This document shows, in pieces, positions 44,758-53,555 of a stretch of DNA of 64,000 nt (its first letter is position 1; every line of letters begins with the position of its first letter). Position numbers and translations under genes: made by a program. The stretch comes from Guptibacillus hwajinpoensis (GTDB taxonomy: Bacteria; Bacillota; Bacilli; Bacillales; Bacillaceae_O), in assembly GCA_016841765.1 (NCBI GenBank), contig JAENYN010000004.1, positions 1 to 64,000 on the forward strand, written 5' to 3'. Under the pieces are notes generated by a model. It saw nothing but the letters and a program-made list of their open reading frames with translations, had not been told where the DNA came from and did not search any database.

Positions 44758-46104
44758 TTGGAAAAAATCATCGTCCGCGGCGGAAAGCGGCTGCAAGGCT
44801 CAGTACCAGTAGAGGGAGCCAAAAATGCAGTTCTGCCTGTTATTGCCGCAACAATTTTAGCTAGAAGAGGAAAAAGCACCATAACAAATGTGCCCACTCT
44901 TGCTGATGTATATACAATCAATGAAGTGCTACGCTATATGAACGCAGACGTACATTTTGAAAACAATAAAGTGATTGTAAATGCGACACGGTCTTTGAAA
45001 ACAGAAGCTCCATTTGAATATGTGAGAAAAATGCGCGCTTCTGTTCTTGTGATGGGACCGCTTTTGGCCCGCTCAGGCCATGCCCGCATCGCATTGCCGG
45101 GCGGATGCGCGATTGGATCACGCCCGATTGATCAGCATTTGAAAGGCTTCGAAGCCATGGGCGCAGAAGTGAAAGTCGGAAATGGATTCATTGAAGCACA
45201 CGTGCCGAACAATCAGCTGAAAGGCGCGAAAATTTATCTTGATTTCCCGAGTGTAGGCGCAACTGAAAACATCATGATGGCCGCAGTTCTGGCCAAAGGC
45301 ACAACCGTCATTGACAACGTTGCAAAAGAACCGGAAATTGTTGACCTCGCGAACTTCCTGAACGCGATGGGAGCAAAAGTTGTGGGTGCCGGAACCGGCA
45401 CAATCCGCATTGAAGGGGTCGATTCCCTTGAAGGCGTGGAACACAGCATCATCCCTGACCGTATCGAAGCAGGTACGTTCATGGTTGCAGCAGCCATCAC
45501 AGGTGGAGACGTATTCCTTGAAAACGTCGTGCCTGAGCACTGCAGTGCCTTAATGGCCAAAATGGAAGAAATGGGCGTCACCTTTCAAGAGCAGGGCAGC
45601 GGACTTCGCGTCATCGGCCCAGAAAACCTGAAGCCGGTTGACCTGAAGACAATGCCTCACCCTGGTTTCCCGACTGATATGCAGTCCCAGATGATGGCGT
45701 TGCTCATGAAAGCTGGAGGAACAAGCGTCATCACGGAAACTGTATTTGAAAACCGCTTCATGCATGTGGAAGAATTCCGCCGCATGAACGGAAACATCAA
45801 AATCGAAGGCCGTTCCGCTATTGTGACCGGACCGGTTGAACTTCAAGGCGCTGAAGTCGCTGCAACCGACCTTCGCGCAGGTGCTGCACTGGTACTGGCC
45901 GGGCTTGTCGCTGAAGGCCATACCCGCGTGACCGAGCTGAAGCATATCGACCGCGGCTACGTAAACTTCACCAACAAACTTGCCACTCTTGGTGCGGATA
46001 TTTTCCGCGTCAACGAAGCAGACGAAGTGATCGAAGGCAAAAATGCGGAAGAAAAAGCAGCAGATGAAACAAACGTAATCAAAATCCGTCCGAATCTTGC
46101 GTAA
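44758..46104 (+). CDS. murAA: UDP-N-acetylglucosamine 1-carboxyvinyltransferase, main paralogue (MurAA)
   Basis: Same reaction as MurAB at 633. From a TTG start at 44758 (after GCGGAGGGG) the product has 448 residues, the N-terminus [10 protein letters not shown] and the catalytic cysteine at position 117 ([11 protein letters not shown]), the number known for B. subtilis MurAA. An in-frame ATG at 44737 would add seven residues but precedes the ribosome binding site. The C-terminal tail after [11 protein letters not shown] is charged and variable. Context ywmB-murAA-spoIID is conserved. Confidence 0.95.
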   Translation: MEKIIVRGGKRLQGSVPVEGAKNAVLPVIAATILARRGKSTITNVPTLADVYTINEVLRYMNADVHFENNKVIVNATRSLKTEAPFEYVRKMRASVLVMGPLLARSGHARIALPGGCAIGSRPIDQHLKGFEAMGAEVKVGNGFIEAHVPNNQLKGAKIYLDFPSVGATENIMMAAVLAKGTTVIDNVAKEPEIVDLANFLNAMGAKVVGAGTGTIRIEGVDSLEGVEHSIIPDRIEAGTFMVAAAITGGDVFLENVVPEHCSALMAKMEEMGVTFQEQGSGLRVIGPENLKPVDLKTMPHPGFPTDMQSQMMALLMKAGGTSVITETVFENRFMHVEEFRRMNGNIKIEGRSAIVTGPVELQGAEVAATDLRAGAALVLAGLVAEGHTRVTELKHIDRGYVNFTNKLATLGADIFRVNEADEVIEGKNAEEKAADETNVIKIRPNLA

Positions 46105-46144
46105 GGAAGATTGGATAGTTTAATTTGAATATGAAGATAACAGG

Positions 46145-46176
46145 AACCGCAGGCTCTTTGGAGTTTGCGGTTTTTA
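46145..46176 (+). terminator. Intrinsic terminator of murAA
   Basis: AACCGCA-GG-CTC pairs with GAG-TT-TGCGGTT, followed by TTTTATTT. Confidence 0.75.
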
Positions 46177-46822
46177 TTTGTGTTTGAGAGGTGTGACGGG
46201 ATGGCAGCGGGAGCGGGAGGCTGGGACGGAGCCCGTGGAAAGAATGAAGGATAAGGAAAGCACGGATTCTGGCGTGTGTGCAGATGCCGGGGCTCGGCGG
46301 ACATGCGGTTTTCTTTGGCGTGAAAGAGCTCAGTTATGGCGTGAAACCTGCTGCTCGCAACTGCCCCTCCGCTGCGGGTTGAATGATCTGCTAACTGCAG
46401 AAGCCACACAATTTTCCGGCCCTATTCCGGAAAATTGTAAACAGAAATTGATTTTTTATCTAAAATGACAATTCTTCTTTATCATTTTCCAAGCATCATC
46501 CTGCTAAGCTTTATCCACTATACGACCAGAAACCTGTAAGCAGCACAGGACAAGTCCCACCTATTCACTACTGTATCCTATGACGATGCCGCCTATATAT
46601 GCCCACTGTAACGGAAATGTAACAGGGTGTAATTGGAATGTAATGGAAGCCCTTGGGTCAAATGCCTGGCAATTGCCTCGCAATTGCCAGGCAATAATTC
46701 CTCCCCAAAATCTTCACGCGCACTGCAAGTTTGTGCAATGTGACAGGTTTACCGTTCTAAATGCTTGTCCCCGCCCATAGAAATATAGTAAACAGTACGC
46801 TACGCATTGGAGGATCAAGGGC
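46177..46822. other. Intergenic region between murAA and spoIID
   Basis: About 650 bases without a supportable gene. It contains two GGCGTGAAA motifs (about 46318 and 46340) and a REP-like hairpin (46663-46693). A weak sigma-E-like -10 (CATAGAAAT, near 46780) precedes spoIID. Confidence 0.5.
46663..46693. repeat. REP-like hairpin, long form
   Basis: TGCCTGGCAATTGC, loop CTC, GCAATTGCCAGGCA: perfect 14-bp arms. Confidence 0.9.
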
Positions 46823-47845
46823 ATGCACAATATTAAACCGATGTTATGTGTTGCGGCAATTTTGACGGCACTTGTACTATTGATTCCAACACTTCTTGTT
46901 ATCCCTTTTTCGGGGAAGGAGCAGGCTGATGTACCGGAAAAGGAAACCGCACCCCGCACTGATACGAAAGGTGAGATCGTCCAGGATTCACCTGTCGACG
47001 TTCCGGTATATCGCAGTGCGGTGAAGAAAGTCGAAAATGTGCCGATTGAGGAATATGTAAACGGTGTGGTGGCTGCAGAAATGCCCGCTGAGTTTGAAAT
47101 GGAGGCTTTAAAGGCGCAGGCGCTGACAGCACGGACGTATATTTACAAACAATTGATGAGTGAAGGAAATGTCAGTGTTCCGGAAGGGGCAGCCGTGACT
47201 GATACGGTTATGCACCAGGTGTATAAAAGTCCGGACGATTTGAAAAAAGCATGGGGAAGCGAATTTGAAACAAAGATGAAGAAAATCAAACAGGCGGTCA
47301 AAGCGACAGAAGGCCAGATTTTAACGTACGACGGCCAGCCGATCACCGCTTCGTTTTTCTCGACTAGCAACGGCTTCACTGAGAACTCCGAAGATTACTG
47401 GACCAATTCGTTTCCGTACTTGCGCAGTGTTGCAAGCCCGTGGGATAAAAACTCCCCAAAATATATGAGTGAACAGGAAATGCCGGTGTCCGAATTTGAA
47501 AGCAAGCTTGGAGTCAGCCTTCCGCCCGGTTCTGTCGGTACAATTATCGGCCGTACGAAAGGACAGCGCGTGGCAGCTGTTGAAATCAACGGCAAAAAAT
47601 TCAACGGACGCGACATCCGCACCAAACTCAACCTGAAATCGACCGACTTCACCTGGAAACGGAAAGACGATACCATCATCATCACGACAAGAGGCTACGG
47701 CCACGGTGTCGGCATGAGCCAGTACGGAGCAAACGGCATGGCATCCGAAGGAAAATCATACGAAGACATCATCAAGCATTATTACAAAGGCGTAGCGATT
47801 GCGAAGGCGCAGCCGTTTGTGGAAAAGCTAACGGCGAAAAAGTAA
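46823..47845 (+). CDS. spoIID: Stage II sporulation protein D
   Basis: Membrane-anchored lytic transglycosylase of the DMP engulfment complex, cutting glycan strands made bare by SpoIIP. The 340-residue protein has one N-terminal transmembrane helix (about residues 7-28), the SpoIID domain with the catalytic glutamate Glu86 in [26 protein letters not shown], and the C-terminal [17 protein letters not shown] motif. ATG at 46823 follows GGAGGATCAAGGG. Follows murAA as in B. subtilis. Confidence 0.96.
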   Translation: MHNIKPMLCVAAILTALVLLIPTLLVIPFSGKEQADVPEKETAPRTDTKGEIVQDSPVDVPVYRSAVKKVENVPIEEYVNGVVAAEMPAEFEMEALKAQALTARTYIYKQLMSEGNVSVPEGAAVTDTVMHQVYKSPDDLKKAWGSEFETKMKKIKQAVKATEGQILTYDGQPITASFFSTSNGFTENSEDYWTNSFPYLRSVASPWDKNSPKYMSEQEMPVSEFESKLGVSLPPGSVGTIIGRTKGQRVAAVEINGKKFNGRDIRTKLNLKSTDFTWKRKDDTIIITTRGYGHGVGMSQYGANGMASEGKSYEDIIKHYYKGVAIAKAQPFVEKLTAKK

Positions 47846-47852
47846 AGACCGA

Positions 47853-47884
47853 AGGCACACTGCAAATAGCGGTGTGCTTTTTTG
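47853..47884 (+). terminator. Intrinsic terminator of spoIID
   Basis: AAGGCACAC-TGC pairs with GC-GGTGTGCTTT around AAATA, ending in T6. Confidence 0.8.
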
Positions 47885-47927
47885 CGTTTGAAAAAACACA
47901 ATGGGCAGGGAATAGCGATTCATTTGC

Positions 47928-47972
47928 AGCCCGGGGAGAAAAGTTTTATCCGAAAACTTTTCTCCCCGGGCT
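47928..47972. repeat. Hairpin with perfect 20-bp arms
   Basis: AGCCCGGGGAGAAAAGTTTT, loop ATCCG, then the exact reverse complement. It is not followed by a T run, lies after the spoIID terminator and has no second copy in the window. Confidence 0.85.
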
Positions 47973-48061
47973 TGTCAGAACGATATAATCAACGGCTCCC
48001 CGCCAAATTGGAAATCCATGCTAAAATAGCGATATATACATAGAACTGGGGGCCAACACCA

Positions 48062-48217
48062 ATGATGATTATGAGTTTCATTTTTCCGCTGATGTATATA
48101 GCGGTTGTTATTTTTGGGATTTACGCAGTCATCACCATCTTGAAGTCAATGAAAGAACGGAACGAGATCCTGGCTGAGATTCGCGAAGAACTGCAAAAGA
48201 ACAACGGCAGGTTGTAA
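48062..48217 (+). CDS. Small single-span membrane protein (51 residues)
   Basis: ATG at 48062 follows GGGGG (eight bases upstream). The peptide MMIMSFIFPLMYIAVVIFGI continues YAVITILKSMKERNEILAEI and ends REELQKNNGRL. It has one transmembrane helix (about residues 5-28) and a charged amphipathic tail on the probable cytoplasmic side. A good terminator follows at once, which supports a real gene. I do not recognise the family; a role in sporulation is only suggested by the spoIID/spoIIQ neighbours. Confidence 0.7.
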   Translation: MMIMSFIFPLMYIAVVIFGIYAVITILKSMKERNEILAEIREELQKNNGRL

Positions 48218-48234
48218 AAAAGAATAACGCAGAT

Positions 48235-48265
48235 AAAAATACCGCCAGTCCGGTATTTTTTCTTT
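48235..48265 (+). terminator. Intrinsic terminator of the 51-residue protein gene
   Basis: AAAAATACCG pairs with CGGTATTTTT around CCAGTC, continuing into T. Confidence 0.85.
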
Positions 48266-48314
48266 TATATTGATGATTTCCCCCCGGCAGCCGAAACTTT
48301 TTTCAGCGAGCCAT

Positions 48315-48345
48315 GCATATTTAAAACCGCTTTGTCGAAAGATAA
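48315..48345 (+). promoter_or_regulatory. Possible sigma-F promoter of spoIIQ
   Basis: GCATA (48315-48319) matches the sigma-F -35 (GYATA) and CGAAAGATAA (48336-48345) is a partial match to the -10 at 16 bases spacing. The expectation that spoIIQ is sigma-F dependent comes from B. subtilis. Confidence 0.3.
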
Positions 48346-48419
48346 GTGGAAAAAATTTTTAATGGAAATGTATATAATTCTCACAATCTGCTCAGAATGA
48401 TTGCTGAGGTGATGATTGA

Positions 48420-49340
48420 ATGAGAGAGGAAGAAAAACAATTTTCTCAAAAATCCAAATGGCAACAGCTTCTACGCAAGAAATGGTTTTACCCGGCTGTA
48501 TATATCGCTAGTGCAGCGATCATTTTAACAGCGGTTCTCTGGTACCAGGGTGCCAGCAACCAGGAAGTCCAGCCGGAAGCGCCGGGCCAAACTGAGTCCG
48601 ACGGTGTAGCATATTACAAGAATGAAGATGTTGTTCCAGTCAATTTGTCGGAAGAAAATGTCAAGATGCCTGTTTTAAAAGAGGAAAAAGTCAAGATCAC
48701 AAAACAATTCTATGATGCGGCTGCCCCTCAAGAACAGCAGGAAAATGCCCTAGTATTCTACAATAATACGTACAGGCAGAGCACAGGGATTGACATTGCA
48801 GCTGAAAGCGGCGAAACGTTCGATGTCGTCGCGGCCCTAAGCGGAACAGTCGTAAAGGTTGAAAACGACTCACTGCTGGGAAATGTCGTGGAAGTTGAGC
48901 ATGAAGACGGTGTGACGACCCATTACCAGAGCCTTGAGGATGTAGCAGTTGAAACTGGTGCATTTGTTTCCCAGGGTGAGCTGATCGGTAAGGCCGGCCG
49001 CAATGTGTATAACAAAGACGCCGGTATCCACACCCACTTCGAAGTCCGTAAAGACGGCGAACCGATTAATCCGGAAGATGTTTTCAACAAGCCTTTGTCT
49101 GATGTACTTAATGAAATGAAGCAAGAGCTGGAAGAAAAGCAAGCGTCTGATGAAGCTGGCGAAAAAGCAGATGCCGATGAACAGCCGGCTTCTGACGAAG
49201 ACAGCCAGGAAGACGGTGCATCTGACGAGTCTGAAAAGGCTCCTGAAGATGGAAGCGGTGACGAAGAAGACGGCGGCTCCGAAAATGGAGACGAGTCTCA
49301 AGGTACACCTGGCGCATCTGTCGGAATGGCAAGAGCGTAA
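48420..49340 (+). CDS. spoIIQ: Stage II sporulation protein Q
   Basis: Forespore membrane protein whose LytM (M23) domain binds SpoIIIAH across the intermembrane space during engulfment. The 306-residue protein has one transmembrane helix (about 23-42) and the LytM domain (about 95-230). The zinc site is degenerate: the first histidine is Ser121 in STGIDIAA, while Asp125 and HTH (204-206) remain. B. subtilis SpoIIQ has the same kind of loss, so no peptidase activity is expected. The C-terminal tail (about 235-295) is extremely Glu/Asp/Ser rich. ATG follows GAGGTGATG. Confidence 0.93.
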   Translation: MREEEKQFSQKSKWQQLLRKKWFYPAVYIASAAIILTAVLWYQGASNQEVQPEAPGQTESDGVAYYKNEDVVPVNLSEENVKMPVLKEEKVKITKQFYDAAAPQEQQENALVFYNNTYRQSTGIDIAAESGETFDVVAALSGTVVKVENDSLLGNVVEVEHEDGVTTHYQSLEDVAVETGAFVSQGELIGKAGRNVYNKDAGIHTHFEVRKDGEPINPEDVFNKPLSDVLNEMKQELEEKQASDEAGEKADADEQPASDEDSQEDGASDESEKAPEDGSGDEEDGGSENGDESQGTPGASVGMARA

Positions 49341-49455
49341 CGTTTTGAATGAAGCGGGGGCCGGTCCTGGAACCGGGTATCCGCGCAACTGAAATCAGCG
49401 TCCAAACTCTAGTTTTTGATATGCGAAATACTTTCCCCTTTGAAAAATAAAGGTT

Positions 49456-49487
49456 GCCCCTGGATAGTCCATCCGGGGGATTTTTTA
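49456..49487 (+). terminator. Intrinsic terminator of spoIIQ
   Basis: CCCCTGGAT pairs with ATCCGGGGG (one G-T), followed by ATTTTTTA. Confidence 0.75.
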
Positions 49488-49612
49488 TTGATGAGCTTGT
49501 GGCCGGTTGTCCGAAGAATTATAGTGAAAAAGAGCTAATAGGAAATTTTTTCTGTAATGATGTAACCTTCCGGATAGCTTAATCGTCTAACAAAGTGAAA
49601 GAGGTGACAGAG

Positions 49613-50332
49613 ATGAAAAAAGTATGGATGAGTTTATTTGCTATGATGCTGCTGTTGGGGGTTGCTGCCTGCGGGACGGCTGAAGAAGAGTCAACCGGGG
49701 AGGACAGTGGATCCGTCAATACCCAATCATCTGAGGAAAAAGCAGAAGAACCGGCAACAGGGACAGAAGATGAAGGAACTGAGCAAGAACCGGCTGAAGA
49801 AACCGGAGCAGAAGCGGAACAGGAAGGCACAAACGGTGAAGGTGCCGGAGCCCTGCCTGAAGAAAAAGAAATCGAAGTAAAGGGCGAAGCGCCGGAAATG
49901 AAAACGGCGAAACTGCAGCAAAGCGATCTGGGCTATTATATGTATGTGCTTGACGGGTACTCCCTTGAAGCGGAGGAGCCGAACAAAGATGTGCTCTTGA
50001 GCCAAAAAGATGATGAATTCTTTGTGCGGATTGAACCGATGCCGGCAGGAGCCAACGTGGAAGACATAAAAAAGAATGCCAAAATGGGCCTTGAAACTGT
50101 TGGAGAGGTGCAAGAGTATCCTGCATCTGAAATTCATGATGAATACTTCAAAGATGCCGCCTATTACATGGTGGCGGAAGACGATAATGTCAATGTGACT
50201 GCACTTGCCAAAGAAATCGACGGTCAGCTGTTCAAATTCACTGTGTTCACACCTGAAAAAGAAACAGCCGAAGCCATCACCCCTGGATTCTGGGCAATGA
50301 TGCGCAACATTGTCGTGCCGGAAGTGAAATAA
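49613..50332 (+). CDS. Lipoprotein of unknown function with acidic linker
   Basis: A 239-residue product. The signal peptide ends in LGVAAC (Cys about residue 20). Residues about 22-85 are a Glu/Thr/Gly-rich linker, probably a spacer through the cell wall, and about 95-239 form a compact domain (LQQSDLGYYMYVLDGYSLEA ... DDEFFVRIEPMPAG ... GFWAMMRNIVVPEVK) I do not recognise. ATG at 49613 follows AAAGAGGTGACAG. It is monocistronic with its own terminator. Confidence 0.8.
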   Translation: MKKVWMSLFAMMLLLGVAACGTAEEESTGEDSGSVNTQSSEEKAEEPATGTEDEGTEQEPAEETGAEAEQEGTNGEGAGALPEEKEIEVKGEAPEMKTAKLQQSDLGYYMYVLDGYSLEAEEPNKDVLLSQKDDEFFVRIEPMPAGANVEDIKKNAKMGLETVGEVQEYPASEIHDEYFKDAAYYMVAEDDNVNVTALAKEIDGQLFKFTVFTPEKETAEAITPGFWAMMRNIVVPEVK

Positions 50333-50344
50333 TACAATAACCCA

Positions 50345-50377
50345 AAAAATCGTTGCAGAGTGCAGCGATTTTTTTCG
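50345..50377 (+). terminator. Intrinsic terminator of the lipoprotein gene
   Basis: AAAATCGTTGCA pairs with TGCAGCGATTTT around GAG, ending in a T tract. Confidence 0.85.
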
Positions 50378-50384
50378 TGCGTGG

Positions 50385-50423
50385 GAAGTGCCTGGCAATT
50401 GCCTCGCAATTGCCAGGCACTTC
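50385..50423. repeat. REP-like hairpin, long form
   Basis: GAAGTGCCTGGCAATTGC, loop CTC, then the exact reverse complement: perfect 18-bp arms. Confidence 0.9.
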
Positions 50424-50946
50424 TTTCCAAACTCTATCTCTTATTCTTAATAAATTAGTAAATGTGCAACAAATCGCTATTAATAATAGGCCTAAATTTG
50501 ACAGTCTTTAATGCAGGTGACCAAATGGTTAACGCCACCCATATAAATGTTGCTCGAGGATCATCCACTTGGAAATTTAAAATATAATGACCGAATGCCT
50601 GAAAAATGCCTGGCAATTGCCTCGCAATTGCCAGGCATTTTTCTTTATCACGAACAAAATTCCGCTAGGAAATATAGACTATTAAGAAAATTTAGTATAT
50701 AATGCGAATCATATTATCGGAAGCATGCGAAAGAAAGGGTGGCATTTGTTACGTTTTGCAAGAAAATCAGGGGATAAGGAATCAAACCGGAACCAAAATA
50801 CGTTTAGGAAGCGTTTGGTTTGCCGGAATGAAATGCAGCGGGGACTTCCACAAATTCATCCTTGCCAGCGAACAAATTTCATAGAAAAGATAGGTGGGGT
50901 CAGGGGAAGTGATCGTCAACTTAGATGAACAGGGCAGGTGTTAACG
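50424..50946. other. Gene-free region before the Lrp gene
   Basis: About 520 bases. It contains the REP-like hairpin at 50601-50643. Two overlapping short frames (50702-50884, 50725-50928) match nothing known and lack good ribosome binding sites. No T-box or riboswitch was recognised. Confidence 0.45.
50601..50643. repeat. REP-like hairpin, long form
   Basis: GAAAAATGCCTGGCAATTGC, loop CTC, then the exact reverse complement: perfect 20-bp arms. Confidence 0.9.
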
Positions 50947-51396
50947 ATGAAGATTGATGAAACAGACCGAAAAATACTGAATCTGCTGAGTGAAAACGGC
51001 AGGATGTCGTATGTGGATATCGGCAAAGAACTCAATTTATCCCGTGTATCGGTGCGCGAGCGGGTCAATCAACTGGCCAGGGGCGGCATCATCGAAAAGT
51101 TCAGTGTCGTGATCGATTCCGAGAAGGTCGGCAAGAAGGTCTCCGCTTTTTTTGAAGTCGATTGCGAGCCTTGTGCTCTTGTAACGGTGGCGGAGACACT
51201 TGCGAACAACCCGAATGTGGCAAGCTGTTACCAGATGACCGGGCCGAGCACGCTCCATATGCACGTTCTCGTCGATGACTTTACGTCTCTGGAAAACTTC
51301 GTGAATAAAGAACTGTATGGGCTGGATGGAATCACAAGAGTCGAAAGCCATATCCTGCTCAGGCGCTTCAAAAGCCGGTCTGGATTAAAACTATAG
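50947..51396 (+). CDS. Lrp/AsnC family transcriptional regulator
   Basis: A 149-residue regulator. Residues 1-60 form the helix-turn-helix domain (ETDRKILNLLSENGRMSYVDIG, LSRVSVRERVNQL) and residues about 65-145 the RAM effector-binding domain (SCYQMTGPSTLHMHVLVDD). Lrp-type proteins sense amino acids and form octamers. ATG at 50947 follows GGGCAGGTG. It has its own terminator and lies just before the peptide transporter operon in the same direction, so it is a candidate regulator of that operon. Confidence 0.9.
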   Translation: MKIDETDRKILNLLSENGRMSYVDIGKELNLSRVSVRERVNQLARGGIIEKFSVVIDSEKVGKKVSAFFEVDCEPCALVTVAETLANNPNVASCYQMTGPSTLHMHVLVDDFTSLENFVNKELYGLDGITRVESHILLRRFKSRSGLKL

Positions 51397-51400
51397 AACC

Positions 51401-51435
51401 AAAATCGAAAGAAACGATTTCTTTCGATTTTTTTA
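51401..51435 (+). terminator. Intrinsic terminator of the Lrp gene
   Basis: AAAATCGAAAGAAA pairs with TTTCTTTCGATTTT around CGA, followed by more T. Confidence 0.9.
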
Positions 51436-51851
51436 TGCCCTTTTTTCATGCTGAGCTGACCGGCAGTGAGGGAAGATGGGAAGCCGTAATCGGATTTGTA
51501 AGATTGTGTTTCTCCTCCCCCCATTAAAAAAATCTCCTTCACAATGAAAAAATGCCGTCACTTTCTGCAAAAAAAATTTCCGTTTCTTCCACATCCCGGA
51601 AACCGCGCCACTGCGCTGTTTTACCCCTAAAACGCTTTAAAGAATGTAAGCGTTTTATTTCAATATTCGAAATTTTTTCCACAAAAGGTATAGATTTTCA
51701 GAAAATTATGTTTTATAATTCAAAACAATCTTAACGAAAAGAAGTCAAACAAAACAAAAATATTTCTTTTCGGAACAAAAAGGCAGGAAAACATAATTTT
51801 TTGTAAAAATCGCACCAGGTTTTTTCTGTACTGACAGGAGGGGGAAAGAAA
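51436..51851. other. Regulatory region of the peptide transporter operon
   Basis: About 415 bases, AT-rich in the second half, without a credible gene. It holds the inverted repeat at 51629-51656 and a TATAAT at 51714-51719 with a poor -35 (TAGATT, 17 bases upstream). Transcription would give a leader of about 130 bases before the ATG at 51852. Confidence 0.5.
51629..51656. promoter_or_regulatory. 9-bp inverted repeat upstream of the transporter promoter
   Basis: AAAACGCTT (51629-51637) and AAGCGTTTT (51648-51656) are exact reverse complements ten bases apart. The halves resemble half-sites of catabolite-responsive elements (AAGCG), but the spacing does not fit a standard cre. It could be an operator or a weak terminator-like hairpin. 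Confidence 0.4.
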
Positions 51852-53414
51852 ATGAGAAAAGCAGGATGGTTAGGGACAATCGGATTTCTGCTCGTATTCC
51901 TGTTTGTGGCAACCGGATGTTCCGGGCAGCAGGCATCGACAGAAAAGGATAGCGGGGAAGAACCGGTGACGGCAGGTGCAAAAGCGGACAAGACCACTCT
52001 TGTCGCCGGCCTGGACGATGACCCGCCGCAGCTCGACCCGCATTTTTCAACAGCCGCAGTTGACCGCCAGGTATTTCATAGCATCTATGACAAATTGGTC
52101 GATGTCGATGATCAATTGAACTTCGTGCCGCAGCTTGCAGAAAGCTGGGACATTTCAGAGGACGGAAAGACGTATACACTTCATCTCCAACAAGGAGTCA
52201 AGTTCCATGACGGAACACCATTCAACGCTGAAGCGGTAAAATTCAACTTTGACCGCATGATGGACCCGGATGCCGGATCAAGCCGGACATCCGAGCTGAG
52301 CCCGGTTGAATCCGTATCAGCCGTTGATGAAAATACAGTCGAGATCAAGCTGAAGGAAGCATTCAGCCCATTCCTCGCCGTACTGAGCGACAGGGCTGGA
52401 ATGATGGTTTCTCCGACAGCTGTCAAAGAAAAAGGGGATGACTTCAAAAACTCCCCGGTTGGAACAGGCCCTTTCAAATTCGTTGAACGTGTCAAACAGG
52501 ATAAAATCGTCGTTGAAAAGAACGCCGACTATTGGGGCGGCGAACCGAATTTCGAGAAAATCATTTACCGCCCATACAGTGATGAAAACGTCCGTGTGAC
52601 TAACCTTGTGTCAGGTGACGTTGATATCATCAACAAAGTTCCGCCGAAAGACGTTGAGAAGCTTGAAAAGGATCCGAACATCACCCTTTCCGAAAAAGGC
52701 GCTCTCGGTTTCCAGGGACTTTACTTGAACAACAAGAGCGAACCATTCAGCAACCAGAAACTGCGTAACGCGCTTGATCTCGTCATTGACCGCGATGCGA
52801 TTGTAAAAGTTGCCCTTCGCGACACAGCCGTTACATCAGGCGGACCGATCGCCCCTGGCACATGGGCATTCAACGAGGACATCAAGCCGAAGGAACGCGA
52901 CATTGAGCAGGCGAAAAAGCTTATGGCTGAAGCTGGCTATCCGGATGGATTCTCCTTCACGCTGAAAATCACGGCCAAGCCGGTTGAAGAGCAGCTGGCC
53001 CAGATGATCCAGTCAATGGCCAAAGAAGCCGGCATCACAGTGAAAGTTGAAAAAGTCGAGTTCGGCACAATGCTTGACCAGATGGATAACTTCGAATTTG
53101 ACGCTGTGCGTCTCGGCTGGAGCGGACGCACCGATCCGGACGGCAACATCCATGCGCTGTTTCACAGCACCGGTTACATCAACTACGGCTACAGCAATCC
53201 GGAAATGGACAAGCTCCTGGAAGAGGCCCGCAAAGAGACGGACCAGGAAAAACGGAAAGAATTGTACACAAAAGCACAGCAGCTGGGACAGGAAGAATCA
53301 CCGTTCATTTTTATCTATCATGAAAAAGACTACAAAGGCTTTAAGAACTATCTGCAAGGTTACAAGCACATCCCGGATACGATGATGCGCTTCCACGACG
53401 TATCATTTAAATGA
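51852..53414 (+). CDS. ABC transporter substrate-binding lipoprotein (SBP family 5, dipeptide/glutathione type)
   Basis: A 520-residue extracellular lipoprotein. The signal peptide ends in the lipobox VATGC (Cys about 23). The family 5 signature is YDKLVDVDDQLNFVPQLAESWDISEDGKTYTLHLQQGVKFHDGTPF. The length and pattern are closest to glutathione (GsiB) and dipeptide (DppA) binding proteins. First gene of the operon encoding two permeases, two ATPases and a DUF1028 protein. ATG follows GGAGGGGGAAAG. The ligand cannot be read from the sequence. Confidence 0.92.
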   Translation: MRKAGWLGTIGFLLVFLFVATGCSGQQASTEKDSGEEPVTAGAKADKTTLVAGLDDDPPQLDPHFSTAAVDRQVFHSIYDKLVDVDDQLNFVPQLAESWDISEDGKTYTLHLQQGVKFHDGTPFNAEAVKFNFDRMMDPDAGSSRTSELSPVESVSAVDENTVEIKLKEAFSPFLAVLSDRAGMMVSPTAVKEKGDDFKNSPVGTGPFKFVERVKQDKIVVEKNADYWGGEPNFEKIIYRPYSDENVRVTNLVSGDVDIINKVPPKDVEKLEKDPNITLSEKGALGFQGLYLNNKSEPFSNQKLRNALDLVIDRDAIVKVALRDTAVTSGGPIAPGTWAFNEDIKPKERDIEQAKKLMAEAGYPDGFSFTLKITAKPVEEQLAQMIQSMAKEAGITVKVEKVEFGTMLDQMDNFEFDAVRLGWSGRTDPDGNIHALFHSTGYINYGYSNPEMDKLLEEARKETDQEKRKELYTKAQQLGQEESPFIFIYHEKDYKGFKNYLQGYKHIPDTMMRFHDVSFK

Positions 53415-53429
53415 TCGAATGGAAACCCA

Positions 53430-53458
53430 GGGCCTGGAGCATTTGCTTCCGGCCCGCT
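53430..53458 (+). promoter_or_regulatory. Intercistronic hairpin after the binding-protein gene
   Basis: GGGCC-T-GGA pairs with TCC-GGCCC around GCATTTGCT. No long T tract follows. Such hairpins often stabilise the abundant binding-protein message or cut read-through. Confidence 0.5.
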
Positions 53459-53555
53459 TTGTTACTCGGGACTTTCAGGTTTTTCAGATTATAAAACAGC
53501 GGTTTTGCAGCCGCTTCTCATCAGGACAGATAGTTTTAACAGGAGGGTTGGATAA

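Noticed and set aside
50702-50928. Two overlapping short frames before the Lrp gene
   Set aside because: No good start signals or family resemblance, and the two frames overlap each other.
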